From: Roseibium aggregatum IAM 12614
GTDB lineage: Bacteria; Pseudomonadota; Alphaproteobacteria; Rhizobiales; Stappiaceae
NCBI RefSeq assembly: GCF_000168975.1
Contig: NZ_AAUW01000015.1
Span: forward strand, 1-64,000
Direction: 5' to 3'
Length of the DNA stretch: 64,000 nt
Below the pieces are notes generated by a model. It was given only the letters and a program-made list of their open reading frames with translations. It made no database searches and was not told the DNA's origin. Shown here in pieces: positions 19,455-28,338 of the stretch. Within the stretch, counting starts at the first letter, position 1, and every line of letters begins with the position of its first letter. The position numbers and the translations under genes were made by a program.

Positions 19455-20179
19455 ACCCCTTTTCTCTTGAAGGCAAACGCGCTCTGGTGACAGGAGCCAA
19501 CACCGGCATCGGCCAGGCCATCGCCATTGCCATGAGCAACGCGGGCGCCGAAGTTCTGTGCGCCGCCCGTCGCGACTGCGACGAAACGCTGGCCCACATC
19601 GCCAAGGGCCGCCATGTGCCGCTCGACCTGTCCGACCCGATGGCCGCCGCGCCGCTGTTCGAAGCGGAACAGATCGACATCCTGGTCAACAACGCAGGCA
19701 TCATCCGCCGCGAGCCGGCAACGAGCTTCAGCGAGACCGACTGGGACGACGTCATGGACGTGAACCTGAAGGCGGTCTTCTTCTCCTGTCAGGCCTTCGG
19801 CAAGGCGGCGTTGAACGCCGGCCGCACCGGAGCGATCGTCAACATTGCGTCTCTGCTGTCCTTCCAGGGCGGCATCAAGGTGGCGTCCTACACCGCCGCC
19901 AAACACGGTGTTGCCGGCCTCACAAGGTTGCTCGCGAACGAATGGGCGGCCGAGGGCATCAATGTCAACGCCATTGCCCCCGGCTATATCGCCACCAACA
20001 ACACCGAAGCCCTGCGTGAGGACCCCGAGCGCAGCCGGCAGATCCTGGAACGCATTCCGGCCGGACGCTGGGGCGAAGCCAGCGACATCGGCGAGGCGGC
20101 GGTCTTTCTCGCCTCGCCTGCTGCCAAATACATTCACGGTGCCATCCTGAGCGTTGATGGAGGCTGGCTTGCACGCTGA
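19451..20179 (+). CDS. kduD: 2-dehydro-3-deoxy-D-gluconate 5-dehydrogenase (SDR)
   Basis: Classical short-chain dehydrogenase of 242 aa: TGANTGIG nucleotide motif (about 13-20), NNAG (about 80), catalytic Ser then YTAAK (about 146-150), and C-terminal SVDGGWLAR. It reduces 2,5-diketo-3-deoxygluconate to KDG with NAD(P)H. Overlaps kduI by 4 bp and the following oxidoreductase gene by about 23 bp. Confidence 0.92.
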   Translation: MNPFSLEGKRALVTGANTGIGQAIAIAMSNAGAEVLCAARRDCDETLAHIAKGRHVPLDLSDPMAAAPLFEAEQIDILVNNAGIIRREPATSFSETDWDDVMDVNLKAVFFSCQAFGKAALNAGRTGAIVNIASLLSFQGGIKVASYTAAKHGVAGLTRLLANEWAAEGINVNAIAPGYIATNNTEALREDPERSRQILERIPAGRWGEASDIGEAAVFLASPAAKYIHGAILSVDGGWLAR

Positions 20180-21623
20180 CTTGCCGCGCCTTTCCAGAAC
20201 GAACCCGGCGCCGAAAGCCGGCATCGTGCACCTGGGTCTCGGCGCTTTTTTCCGGGCCTTCGGCGCCATCTACATCGAAGACGCCATCAAAGCCTCCGGC
20301 AATACCCGAGGGGATGACTGGGGCATCATCGGCGTCAGCCTGCAAAGCCCGCGTATGCACGACCAGCTGGCTCCGCAGGACTTTGTCTACACCGCGCAGG
20401 AACTTGGCCCGGAGGGCGAAAGCCTGCGCCAGGTGGAGATCATCCGGGATGTGCTGGTCGCCCGGGAGAACCCGGAGGCGGTGCTGGCGGCGATGGCCGA
20501 TCCCGCCATCAGGATCGTCACCCTGACCGTCACGGAAAAAGGCTATTGCCACGACCCGGCAACCGGCAGGCTGAACACTGACCACCCGGACATCGTTCAC
20601 GACCTCAAGACCGCGCTCCCCGTCTCCGCCCCGGGATATCTGGTGCGAGCGCTGGCACGACGCAGGGCAGCCGGCCAGCCCCCCTTCACCGTTCTCACCT
20701 GCGACAACCTGCCGGACAATGGCCGGCTGGTCCGCCGGATCGTGTTGGACCTAGCCGAAAGGCTCGATCCGGAACTGGCTGCCTGGATTGAAGCCGAGGG
20801 CCGTTTTCCGGCAACCATGGTCGACCGGATCGTGCCGGCCACGAAACCGGAAGATGTCGACGCGCTCGCCCGGAAAACAGGCTGCTACGACGCGGCGCTG
20901 GTGCTGCATGAACCGTTCCGGCAATGGGTGGTGGAAGACGATTTTGTCCCAGCCTACGGCGCGGACGCCAGACCGGACCTGGGGGCCGCAGGCGTCGAGC
21001 TCGTGGACAGTGTCACCGCCTTTGAACACATGAAGCTGCGCATGCTCAACGGCACGCATTCCGCGCTCGCCTATCTCGGCTATCTCGCCGGACACGAGAC
21101 CGTTGCCGAAACCGTCGCCGATCCGCTCTTCGCACGTTTCGTGAAGGACCTTTGGCTTCGGGAAATCATTCCCTCGCTCGAAGCGCCCCCGGGAACGGAC
21201 CTGGAAGACTACGCGGATGCGCTGTTCGCCCGCTACGTCAATCCCGGCATCCGGCACCGCACCTGGCAGATTGCCATGGACGGAAGCCAGAAACTGCCTC
21301 AGCGCATTCTGGGAACCGTGCACGACAACCTGACAAACGGGCGAAACTGCCCGGGGCTCTGCCTCGCCATTGCCGCCTGGATGATCTACGTCGGCGGCAC
21401 CGATCTTGAGGGCAAGCCGATTGACGTGCGCGATCCGTTGAGCGAACGCCTGCAGTCTCTTGTCCGCGAGGCCGATGGCGACGCCGGCGAAGTGGCCGCG
21501 CTTCTGGGCGTTACCGAAATATTCGGCCCCAAGCTGGCCGCTGCCCTGGAGCCGTCCGTGACCTCCGCCTACGCCGCCTTGAAGGCCGATGGCGTCCGCA
21601 ACACAATCGGGGCTTTGTCATGA
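20157..21623 (+). CDS. uxuB: Mannitol-dehydrogenase-family oxidoreductase, fructuronate reductase (UxuB-like)
   Basis: 488-aa polyol dehydrogenase of the long-chain family. The Rossmann start is IVHLGLGAFFRAF; TVTEKGYCHD, LTCDNLPDNG, and the catalytic Lys helix in EHMKLRMLNGTHSALAYLGYL are all present. With uxaC and uxuA it would reduce D-fructuronate to D-mannonate. The start is unsure: the ATG at 20157 overlaps kduD by 23 bp and lacks a good ribosome site; a TTG at 20172 would drop five residues. Overlaps uxuA by 4 bp. Confidence 0.88.
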   Translation: MEAGLHADLPRLSRTNPAPKAGIVHLGLGAFFRAFGAIYIEDAIKASGNTRGDDWGIIGVSLQSPRMHDQLAPQDFVYTAQELGPEGESLRQVEIIRDVLVARENPEAVLAAMADPAIRIVTLTVTEKGYCHDPATGRLNTDHPDIVHDLKTALPVSAPGYLVRALARRRAAGQPPFTVLTCDNLPDNGRLVRRIVLDLAERLDPELAAWIEAEGRFPATMVDRIVPATKPEDVDALARKTGCYDAALVLHEPFRQWVVEDDFVPAYGADARPDLGAAGVELVDSVTAFEHMKLRMLNGTHSALAYLGYLAGHETVAETVADPLFARFVKDLWLREIIPSLEAPPGTDLEDYADALFARYVNPGIRHRTWQIAMDGSQKLPQRILGTVHDNLTNGRNCPGLCLAIAAWMIYVGGTDLEGKPIDVRDPLSERLQSLVREADGDAGEVAALLGVTEIFGPKLAAALEPSVTSAYAALKADGVRNTIGALS

Positions 21624-22807
21624 TCGAAGGCTGGCGCTGGTATGGCGGTTATGACCGCATCTCGCTTCCCGAAATCGCCCAGACCGGTGCTGTCAGCATC
21701 GTCACGGCGCTGCACGAAATTCCCTACGGCCAGATCTGGCCTAGAGAAACCATCGCGAACACCCGCGCGCAGCTTCAAGGTGCCGGGTTTGACTGGACCG
21801 TCGTGGAAAGCCTGCCGGTTCATGAAGCCATCAAGCGCGGCGAAGGCGACCTTGCCGAGCTCTTCGCCAACTACCGGCAATCGATGGCAAACCTTGCTGC
21901 CGAAGGCATCAAGGTCATCTGCTACAACTTCATGCCGCTGCTCGACTGGACGCGGACAGACCTGACCGCCCCTGTTGCACGCGGAGGCACCTGCCTGCGG
22001 TTTTCCGCCGCCAAGATGGCCGCCTTCGAGCTCTACATGGTCCAGCGGCCCAACGCAGAAGAAGACTATTGCGAGCAAGTGCTGGCCGAAGCGAAACGCT
22101 GGTTCGAAGCCGCGACACAGCCGGACCTCGACCGGTTGACGCAGTCCATCATGGCAGGCCTGCCCGGCGCCTATGACCGCTACGACCCCAATGGCCTGCG
22201 CGAGGCCCTGCTCCCCTATCAGGGGCTCGACCGCGCTGCGCTCAGGCAGAACCACAAGCGCTTTCTGGAGGAAGTCGTTCCAACTGCGGAAGAACTTGGT
22301 CTGAAGCTGGCCGTCCACCCGGACGATCCGCCCCGGGATCTGCTCGGCCTGCCGCGTATCGTCTCGGATGCGGACGATATCAACTGGATACTGTCAGCCG
22401 TGGAAAGCCCTTCCAACGGACTGACACTCTGCTCCGGCTCCCTTGGCGCCAACCCGAAAAACGATGTGACTGCAATCGCGGAACGCTTTGCCGGCAAGGT
22501 CCATTTCGCCCACCTGCGCAATGTCGCAAAAGACCCGGACGGCTCGTTCGAGGAAGCTGCCCACCTTGGCGGCGACACCGACATGCCCGCATTGCTCGGC
22601 GTGCTTCTTCGCGAAGAAGCCAGGCGCCGGCGTGAAGGCCGGGCGGATGACGAAATTGTCTTCCGGCCCGATCATGGTCACGAGCTTCTGACCGACGCCG
22701 ATCGCGGTGCCCATCCGGGCTATCCCCTTATCGGGCGGATGCGCGGCCTTGCCGAGCTGCGCGGCGTCATTGCAGGCCTGACGGCGGCAGGGGCCGTCCC
22801 GGCCTAG
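21620..22807 (+). CDS. uxuA: D-mannonate dehydratase
   Basis: UxuA of 395 aa, TIM-barrel metalloenzyme. Family stretches: WRWYGGYDRISLPEIAQTGA at the start, GIKVICYNFMPLLDWTRTDL, LAVHPDDPPRDLLGLPRI (metal-binding His/Asp), TLCSGSLGANP and FRPDHGHELL. It dehydrates mannonate to KDG, the substrate of KdgK. Last gene of the uronate operon; its 3' end overlaps the convergent ClpP-like gene by 4 bp. Confidence 0.94.
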   Translation: MIEGWRWYGGYDRISLPEIAQTGAVSIVTALHEIPYGQIWPRETIANTRAQLQGAGFDWTVVESLPVHEAIKRGEGDLAELFANYRQSMANLAAEGIKVICYNFMPLLDWTRTDLTAPVARGGTCLRFSAAKMAAFELYMVQRPNAEEDYCEQVLAEAKRWFEAATQPDLDRLTQSIMAGLPGAYDRYDPNGLREALLPYQGLDRAALRQNHKRFLEEVVPTAEELGLKLAVHPDDPPRDLLGLPRIVSDADDINWILSAVESPSNGLTLCSGSLGANPKNDVTAIAERFAGKVHFAHLRNVAKDPDGSFEEAAHLGGDTDMPALLGVLLREEARRRREGRADDEIVFRPDHGHELLTDADRGAHPGYPLIGRMRGLAELRGVIAGLTAAGAVPA

Positions 22808-24432
22808 CCACCACACAGGACGTGCCCGCGGACCTCGTCTTCGGGCACGCCCAGCGCTTTCAGCAGTGGCACGTCGATGACACTATCGGCGCGGTTCAGC
22901 AGTTGCTTGCTGGCCCGCCCGATGGCCTTGCGCGTGTTGGGGCCAAGCGACCCGTCCGGTGTGCCGACGTCAATGCCGCTGTAATTGAGCGCTTCCTGCA
23001 CCAGCCGCACCAGACCGGCGTCATATTCATCGACCTGGCCGCAGAAATCCTGCGGGACTTTTGCAAAGGCAAGGCTTGCCGGAATGCGTTTGAAGGAGGT
23101 TTCGAACGTCGGCATGTTTTCAGCAAACAGCTCGACAAAATAAAGCAGCGCCACCCGGTGATTGTATTCCTTCAAAGCCAGCCCGATCTCCGTGTTGTCA
23201 ATGCCGGTGGCAATGTTCATCAAGGTCTCGGCGTCGCGCGCACGAAAGGCTGAAAGCTTGCCCTTGGCTTCCAGTTCGAACAGCGCCACTTGCCCGAATT
23301 CGCCGAGCAGACATTTCGAACTGCCGTCGCAGACATAGGAGCGCCAACTGTTTCCATCCTGGCTCTTGACCCCGAGACAGACAAAATTCTGCCCGGTGAC
23401 ATAGGTCAGAAAGGTGCGTTCGTTCGATTGCAGATTGGCCAGCAGCTCTGGAGACAGAGCGTTAAAACGCCCCTGATAGACGCCGGAGCAATAGGACAGC
23501 ATCTGGCTGCGGCCAAGATTGGACAGATCCTGCGGACGTCCGACGACAAAAATGCCTTCGCCCGCCATTTCCGCCAGGGACAAGTGATACATGGACCCGG
23601 GCTTTGTGCCGTACATATTGCGCATGAAGCCGATACCGATACCGGTGCTGAGGAAATAGTCCGTGACCTCGTTGACGCCCTGGTTCATCAGCCGGACGAC
23701 ATGCTCCACCTGATCCGCGCTGTAGTTGCCTTCAGGAAGCTGGAGGAAGGGCTGGTGGATACCAAGACGGGCCGTTTCATGCGCAAAACGCCGCGGAAAG
23801 AAAAAGCCCTCATAGCGCGTATAGCCTGCCAGAAAGATCAGTGAACAGGCGGATTCGCAGATGGCGTTTTCCGGAAGCAAGGTGATGAAATTCTGCCCGG
23901 CGATATATTTGCCAATCTCCAGCGCCTCGCGCAGGTTGCCGCCTGGGCTGTTGAGGGAAATCACGTTGTTGTAGGGGCAGTAACCCGGTTTCAGGCAATC
24001 CGAAAACCCGGTGCGTTCAACGAGTTCCTTCAGGCGATCGAGATCTCCTTTCTCGATCTGGCCCTCGATGAAAATGACCTTGCCCGTTTTCAGCCCACCC
24101 CAGGCTGGCACGATATGCAGCGTCTCATAGGTATGCGCGCCGTCGCCAGAAATGCCGTTTTCGAAATAGGGCAGTGACCCGTCTTTCACGGCCCCCTTCG
24201 ACGTAAAGCCATCCTGAAGGCCTCTGGCATGGCTGATGGCTTCCTCGCTTACGGTGCCTAGGTCCAGAAGCTGATATCCCGCCGACCTTGCGGGATTGTC
24301 ATCAAGCAAGCGGATGTCGGCGGCATGGGAGCGGGAATATGCGGTGGCACAAACCACCAGCATTGCAAGCGTCCGTATTACGCCCGGACAAAAGCCCTTT
24401 CCCGACACCGCCGCTACAGCGTTTCGCAACAT
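22804..24432 (-). CDS. Exported ClpP-fold (COG3904-like) protein with C-terminal peptidoglycan-binding-like domain
   Basis: 542 aa from the ATG at 24432; a longer form would put 41 residues before the signal peptide (about 15-38, ending SHAAD). The ClpP/crotonase-like fold is seen at about 115-290: VISLNSPGGNLREALEIGKYI, then ICESACSLIFLAGY with the likely nucleophile Ser194, and GIHQPF with His226. The last 60 residues (YSGIDVGTPDGSLGPNTRKAIGRA) resemble a peptidoglycan-binding domain repeat. Probably periplasmic; substrate unknown. First of three such proteins in this cluster. Confidence 0.75.
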   Translation of the reverse strand: MLRNAVAAVSGKGFCPGVIRTLAMLVVCATAYSRSHAADIRLLDDNPARSAGYQLLDLGTVSEEAISHARGLQDGFTSKGAVKDGSLPYFENGISGDGAHTYETLHIVPAWGGLKTGKVIFIEGQIEKGDLDRLKELVERTGFSDCLKPGYCPYNNVISLNSPGGNLREALEIGKYIAGQNFITLLPENAICESACSLIFLAGYTRYEGFFFPRRFAHETARLGIHQPFLQLPEGNYSADQVEHVVRLMNQGVNEVTDYFLSTGIGIGFMRNMYGTKPGSMYHLSLAEMAGEGIFVVGRPQDLSNLGRSQMLSYCSGVYQGRFNALSPELLANLQSNERTFLTYVTGQNFVCLGVKSQDGNSWRSYVCDGSSKCLLGEFGQVALFELEAKGKLSAFRARDAETLMNIATGIDNTEIGLALKEYNHRVALLYFVELFAENMPTFETSFKRIPASLAFAKVPQDFCGQVDEYDAGLVRLVQEALNYSGIDVGTPDGSLGPNTRKAIGRASKQLLNRADSVIDVPLLKALGVPEDEVRGHVLCGG

Positions 24433-24464
24433 GATCAGCCCCTTGTTTAATCCGTTTGTCAGTA

Positions 24465-24488
24465 ACTTGAGTTGGTAAGGTCTCAAGT
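24465..24488. promoter_or_regulatory. Inverted repeat ACTTGAG-N10-CTCAAGT in the divergent promoter
   Basis: Perfect 7-bp arms, 33 bp upstream of the ClpP-like start and about 130 bp before the OmpA-like gene. CTCAAG/CTTGAG words also occur in the other divergent promoters of this cluster (27140, 27165, 33051). Could be an operator for a shared regulator. Confidence 0.4.
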
Positions 24489-24615
24489 CTGGCAGGGATA
24501 GTGGGACAGCGTCAAATACACATCTGACGCAGTGCCCACTTCCATTTTTTGGCAACCCTATGGTAGAACCGGATCAATCCTTGGGTACAGTCCTTAAACG
24601 GTTCGGTTTATTGCC

Positions 24616-25284
24616 ATGAAGCCTTTTGCTTTTCTTTTGATTTTTATGTCCCTGGTTCTGCCCGCGGCGGCGCAAAGCACGATCACGCTTGAAGATTTCG
24701 ATCTCGGCGGCGACAGCAAACCGGCAACATCCGCCTCGCGTGGCGCAAGCGCCTCGGCGGAAACCGAAATGGAAAAATGCCTGCTTGATCAGGCTGGCTG
24801 CAGCAATTCGGAATTCAAGTCCAACACCACCTTCTCGCTGGACGATGTCGTCAATCTCGGCATCGTCGACCGCGAGGAAGTTGCCGCCACCCCGCCTTCA
24901 GGCGACGGCGCGCCGGTCACCGCTGCAACCGACCCTCTGCCGACCATCGATATGGAAATCCTGTTCGATTACAACTCGGCCTCGCTTCGCCACGACCAAG
25001 CCGCGAAACTCGCCGAACTGTCGCGCATGCTCAGTCAGGAAAAGTTCAAGAACTATCGCTTCCTGCTGCTTGGCCACACGGATGCAAAGGGCAGCGCGCA
25101 ATATAATCTCACCCTCTCGCAGCAGCGCGCTCAGACGATCGCCGGGTTTGTGACCGCCTGGGGCAGCCTTTCGGAAGAGCGCGTCCTGGCAAGCGGCATG
25201 GGCGCTTCCAAGCTTAAGGATCAGGGCGACCCTTACGGCGAACAGAACCGCCGGGTTCAACTGGTCCTGCTGCCGGTCAACTGA
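24616..25284 (+). CDS. OmpA-family exported protein
   Basis: 222 aa. Signal peptide ends near LPAAA-QST. A low-complexity middle (40-110) leads to an OmpA C-terminal domain: IDMEILFDYNSASLRHDQAAKLAEL and LLLGHTDAKGSAQYNLTLSQQRAQTIAGFV with the Asp and Arg that bind diaminopimelate of peptidoglycan, then GMGASKL and QNRRVQLVLL. Likely periplasmic or outer-membrane-associated wall anchor. Divergent from the ClpP-like gene. Confidence 0.85.
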   Translation: MKPFAFLLIFMSLVLPAAAQSTITLEDFDLGGDSKPATSASRGASASAETEMEKCLLDQAGCSNSEFKSNTTFSLDDVVNLGIVDREEVAATPPSGDGAPVTAATDPLPTIDMEILFDYNSASLRHDQAAKLAELSRMLSQEKFKNYRFLLLGHTDAKGSAQYNLTLSQQRAQTIAGFVTAWGSLSEERVLASGMGASKLKDQGDPYGEQNRRVQLVLLPVN

Positions 25285-25319
25285 TCCTCCCAAGAGGACC
25301 TACCGACACGGTAACCCCT

Positions 25320-25790
25320 CCATCGTCATCCCGGTCAAGCGCAGCGCGAGCCGGGATCGAGGCGGCACAAGCCTTCGCGAAAAGTCAGGAGCCCGTCGCA
25401 AACACCCAGGCTCCCCGATCCCGGATCTCCGTTTCACTGCGTCCGGGATGACAAATTGCGAAGGCAGGAGACATCCAAAGACCGGAAAACACTCAAACAA
25501 GCCCGCCCGCGAACCACCCCCTCCATCGTCATCCCGGCCAAGCGCAGCGCGAGCCGGGATCGGGGCGGCACAAGCCTCTCGAAAAGTCAGGAGCCGTCTC
25601 AAACGCCCTCGGCACCGCGATTCAGGATCTCCGTTTCACTGCGTCCGGGATGACAAATTGCGATGGCAGTAGAAAACCTAAAGTCTCGAAAAGGCTCAAA
25701 CAAAGCCCGCCGACCCAAACCACCCCACATTTGTCATCCCGGTCAAGCGCAGCGCGAGCCGGGATCGGGGCGGCACAAGCCTATCGAATC
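25320..25790 (+). repeat. Tandem repeat of about 204 bp, 2.3 copies, built from two hairpins
   Basis: Copies begin near 25320, 25523 and 25729 (spacing 203 and 206 bp). Each starts with GTCATCCCGG plus an AAGCGCAGCGCGAGCCGGGAT hairpin arm; complete copies end in TCACTGCGTCCGGGATGAC (25443-25452 and 25645-25654), the complement of the start. The third copy is cut after about 60 bp. The linkers between copies also match, so it is a true tandem duplication of a palindromic intergenic element. This accounts for the gene-free stretch 25285-25850. Confidence 0.8.
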
Positions 25791-25850
25791 TTCGAGTATC
25801 CGTCTCCCGTCAACCTCTCCGTCTGAAACCTCCGCTAAATGCCGTCCGGA

Positions 25851-27122
25851 TCAGTTGATCTTGAACTCGGCAAAGTGAAAGGCAACCAGTTCCGGGTCAG
25901 AGCCGATGGTTCCGGACATCTCGTTTTGCGCAAGCTGTCCGTTGATGCGCCGGAGAACTTCCTTCTTCTGCTGATCGGACAAGGCAGCGCCCATGGAGCA
26001 GAAGAAGCCGATGCGGTTGGCACCCTTTTCATCCTGCTCCTGCACGATCAGGCCATAGCGGGATCCGGGCGAGATTTCGTAGCGGATCTTGCCGCCGCCG
26101 AGGTCGACCGTCTTGAAGAACTTGGTCGGGATCGGTGTCACGCGGCTGGACGGCGTTATGTTGAAGAAATCCGGTGCGCATTGCTGTGGCACATCCGCCA
26201 GAACAGACACTTCTTCGCCGACACTGACCGAGCCGGGGTAAACAGCCAGCAGGGTCTGCTGATCGTCAGTCTCCGGGGCGGATGCGTTGGTGCGCTTGAA
26301 ATAGAATTCCGTCTGCATCTGCGACAACTGCTGCGGGCGCTGCTCGCCATCGGTCTCGGCCATCACGTCGCGCGTCACCCGCTTCATCAGCACGGAGACT
26401 TCCGCATCCGGCGTATTGACATGGCGGGCCAGCGCCTTGGCGAAAGGCGAATTCTGTCCGGCACCGTCCTTGGCGACCGAATTCGGCAGCGTGGCGAAGG
26501 TCACCAGCATGTCGCCAACGGTGCGGATCGGAGCAAGCCCGCGAGTGATCCCGGCAGACCGCCCGTCGGAAGAGGACTGCGACAGAAGCTGTTCGGCAAA
26601 GGGATTGTTGCGGCAGGCATCGAGGAACAGGAGGCTGATCGGCACCTCTTCCATCACTTCCATGAACGAGCGCAGGCTGACCGTTTCCCGTTCGATCGAC
26701 GTCGGCGATTTAAGCTGCGCATCCACGGGGATCAGATAGTTCTCGCCATCCTTCTGGATACCGTGACCGGCGAAATAGAGCACAGCCACATCCAGCTCCG
26801 GGGCGCGGTCGGCCAGATCGTCCAGAACCTTGCCGAGGCCATCCTCATCGAGATCAAAATGAACCGCCACTTCGAACCCGACCGCCTCCAGGGATTTGGC
26901 GACGAGATCCGCATCCCGCGCCGGGTTTCCAAGCCGTCCGATCTTTTCATAGGCCGAATTCCCGATAACGAGCGCAAACCGATTTTCCTCCGCCTGCGCC
27001 AGACCAGCCGCCATCAGAACAAGACAGCAGATCCCTGCCAGCAGCCTGGCACTTTTCGACAATTTACCGCGCAGCAACACTGCAACCTCATCCCTTGAAA
27101 CCATCAATTTGAAATACCCCAT
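25851..27122 (-). CDS. Caspase-family (peptidase C14) exported protein 1
   Basis: 423 aa. A hydrophobic segment (about 26-44, ending LAQA-EEN) indicates export. The caspase p20 fold follows: ALVIGNSAYEKIGRLGNPARDADLVAKSL, VAVLYFAGHGIQ with catalytic His120, and LLFLDACRNNPF with catalytic Cys170; a p10-like part runs to about 270 (TFATLPNSVAKDGAGQNSPF). The C-terminal 150 residues have no recognised domain. FLDACRNNPF is typical of bacterial metacaspase-like proteins, which prefer basic P1 residues (family knowledge). Start could also be the ATG at 27104. Confidence 0.85.
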   Translation of the reverse strand: MGYFKLMVSRDEVAVLLRGKLSKSARLLAGICCLVLMAAGLAQAEENRFALVIGNSAYEKIGRLGNPARDADLVAKSLEAVGFEVAVHFDLDEDGLGKVLDDLADRAPELDVAVLYFAGHGIQKDGENYLIPVDAQLKSPTSIERETVSLRSFMEVMEEVPISLLFLDACRNNPFAEQLLSQSSSDGRSAGITRGLAPIRTVGDMLVTFATLPNSVAKDGAGQNSPFAKALARHVNTPDAEVSVLMKRVTRDVMAETDGEQRPQQLSQMQTEFYFKRTNASAPETDDQQTLLAVYPGSVSVGEEVSVLADVPQQCAPDFFNITPSSRVTPIPTKFFKTVDLGGGKIRYEISPGSRYGLIVQEQDEKGANRIGFFCSMGAALSDQQKKEVLRRINGQLAQNEMSGTIGSDPELVAFHFAEFKIN

Positions 27123-27342
27123 GACGCCCTGACAATTGACTCAAGCGACCCTGCATGATGTTGTCTTGAGACCCGATTGAAACGCAATAAGGAACGGAGA
27201 AGCAACCGGGATTTTACTCCGGCAGGGCGCTTGCAACGTCAACGAGCCGTGAAACAACCGGCGCTCAACCCTTCGCTGCAATTACCCGCCAGACCGGCCT
27301 ATTTTATTATCTTTCATGCAAGAGTTGGAGAGACTTTCCAGC

Positions 27343-28329
27343 ATGCCACTTGTCCGAACTGTTTTATCTGCCCGCAAATTGCATCTGGCGGGTCTTGCCA
27401 TCACCGCCGTCTTGGCCCTGCCCCTTCTGACAACGGACGCTTTCGCACAGCTTGTTTCCTGTGACAGCATTCAGAAAGATTGGCTCGCGATGCCGCTGAG
27501 CGCTAGTCACGAAGACCGCGTCAAGATCTACGACAGGGCTTTCAACGACAGTGACTGCGACGGCAGGATAGTCGAAGGCTTCGGCAAGGAAATCATCGAT
27601 GCCCAGCTCGACATCATCGCACCCTTTCAGGATCTCGACGGCTATGACGGCAACCTTGAAACCCTGAAACAGGACCTTGCCGACCTTCAGGAATTCGGCA
27701 GCCACTGGCGCATTTCCTATCTCCTCGGCGAGATCCTCCGCAGGCAGCAACAGACCCTGCCAGCGTTCCGCGCCTATCAGGAAGCCCTTGGCCTGGTGGA
27801 CGACACCGAGCTGACACCCGCCGAACCGGCACATGCCATGATCGCCCGGCTGCGCGACCGACTGGACGAACTGGCGGTGGTCGTTGCCCAGATTTCCGAG
27901 GAACCGCAAGACATCAAGATCCCGGTCACCCGCAGTGGCCAGTCGATCTCGCAATACAGCTTTTCCACGCGCGGCTACAAACGCAAGAAGACGCTGGTTC
28001 CGATCCAGTTCGTCTACGATCAGGACGTCATGACCAAGGCCGGCAAGACGAGCTTCGAGGACGTGCAGGAGGCTCTGGAAAAACAGGGGGCGCCGGACAT
28101 CCAGGTCATAGGCCACACTGACCCGGTCGGCTCGGACGCCTATAATCTGCAACTGTCCCTGAAGCGTGCCGAAGCCGTTCGCAGCGCTTTGCTGGCAGCC
28201 GGATATTCCGGTTCCATAGAGGTGCTCGGCATGGGTGAAAGCCAGCCCTTCCAGTTCGACGATCCATCGCTCTACACCGAGGAGGTGCGCAATCAGGCGC
28301 ACCGGCGTGTCGAATTCGTCCGGAAATAG
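27343..28329 (+). CDS. OmpA-family exported protein, first gene of a caspase operon
   Basis: 328 aa from the ATG at 27343 (GGAG 12 nt upstream; an ATG at 27316 is also possible). The signal peptide ends near TDAFA-QLV. Residues 30-170 are helical and may hold TPR-like hairpins (LLGEILRRQQQTLPAFRAYQEAL). The OmpA domain shows IQFVYDQDVMTKAGKTSFEDV, VIGHTDPVGSDAYNLQLSLKRAEAVRSALL, GMGESQP and AHRRVEF. It lies 9 nt before the caspase gene, suggesting that it tethers its partners to peptidoglycan (inference). Confidence 0.83.
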   Translation: MPLVRTVLSARKLHLAGLAITAVLALPLLTTDAFAQLVSCDSIQKDWLAMPLSASHEDRVKIYDRAFNDSDCDGRIVEGFGKEIIDAQLDIIAPFQDLDGYDGNLETLKQDLADLQEFGSHWRISYLLGEILRRQQQTLPAFRAYQEALGLVDDTELTPAEPAHAMIARLRDRLDELAVVVAQISEEPQDIKIPVTRSGQSISQYSFSTRGYKRKKTLVPIQFVYDQDVMTKAGKTSFEDVQEALEKQGAPDIQVIGHTDPVGSDAYNLQLSLKRAEAVRSALLAAGYSGSIEVLGMGESQPFQFDDPSLYTEEVRNQAHRRVEFVRK

Positions 28330-28338
28330 GCGGCCCTC

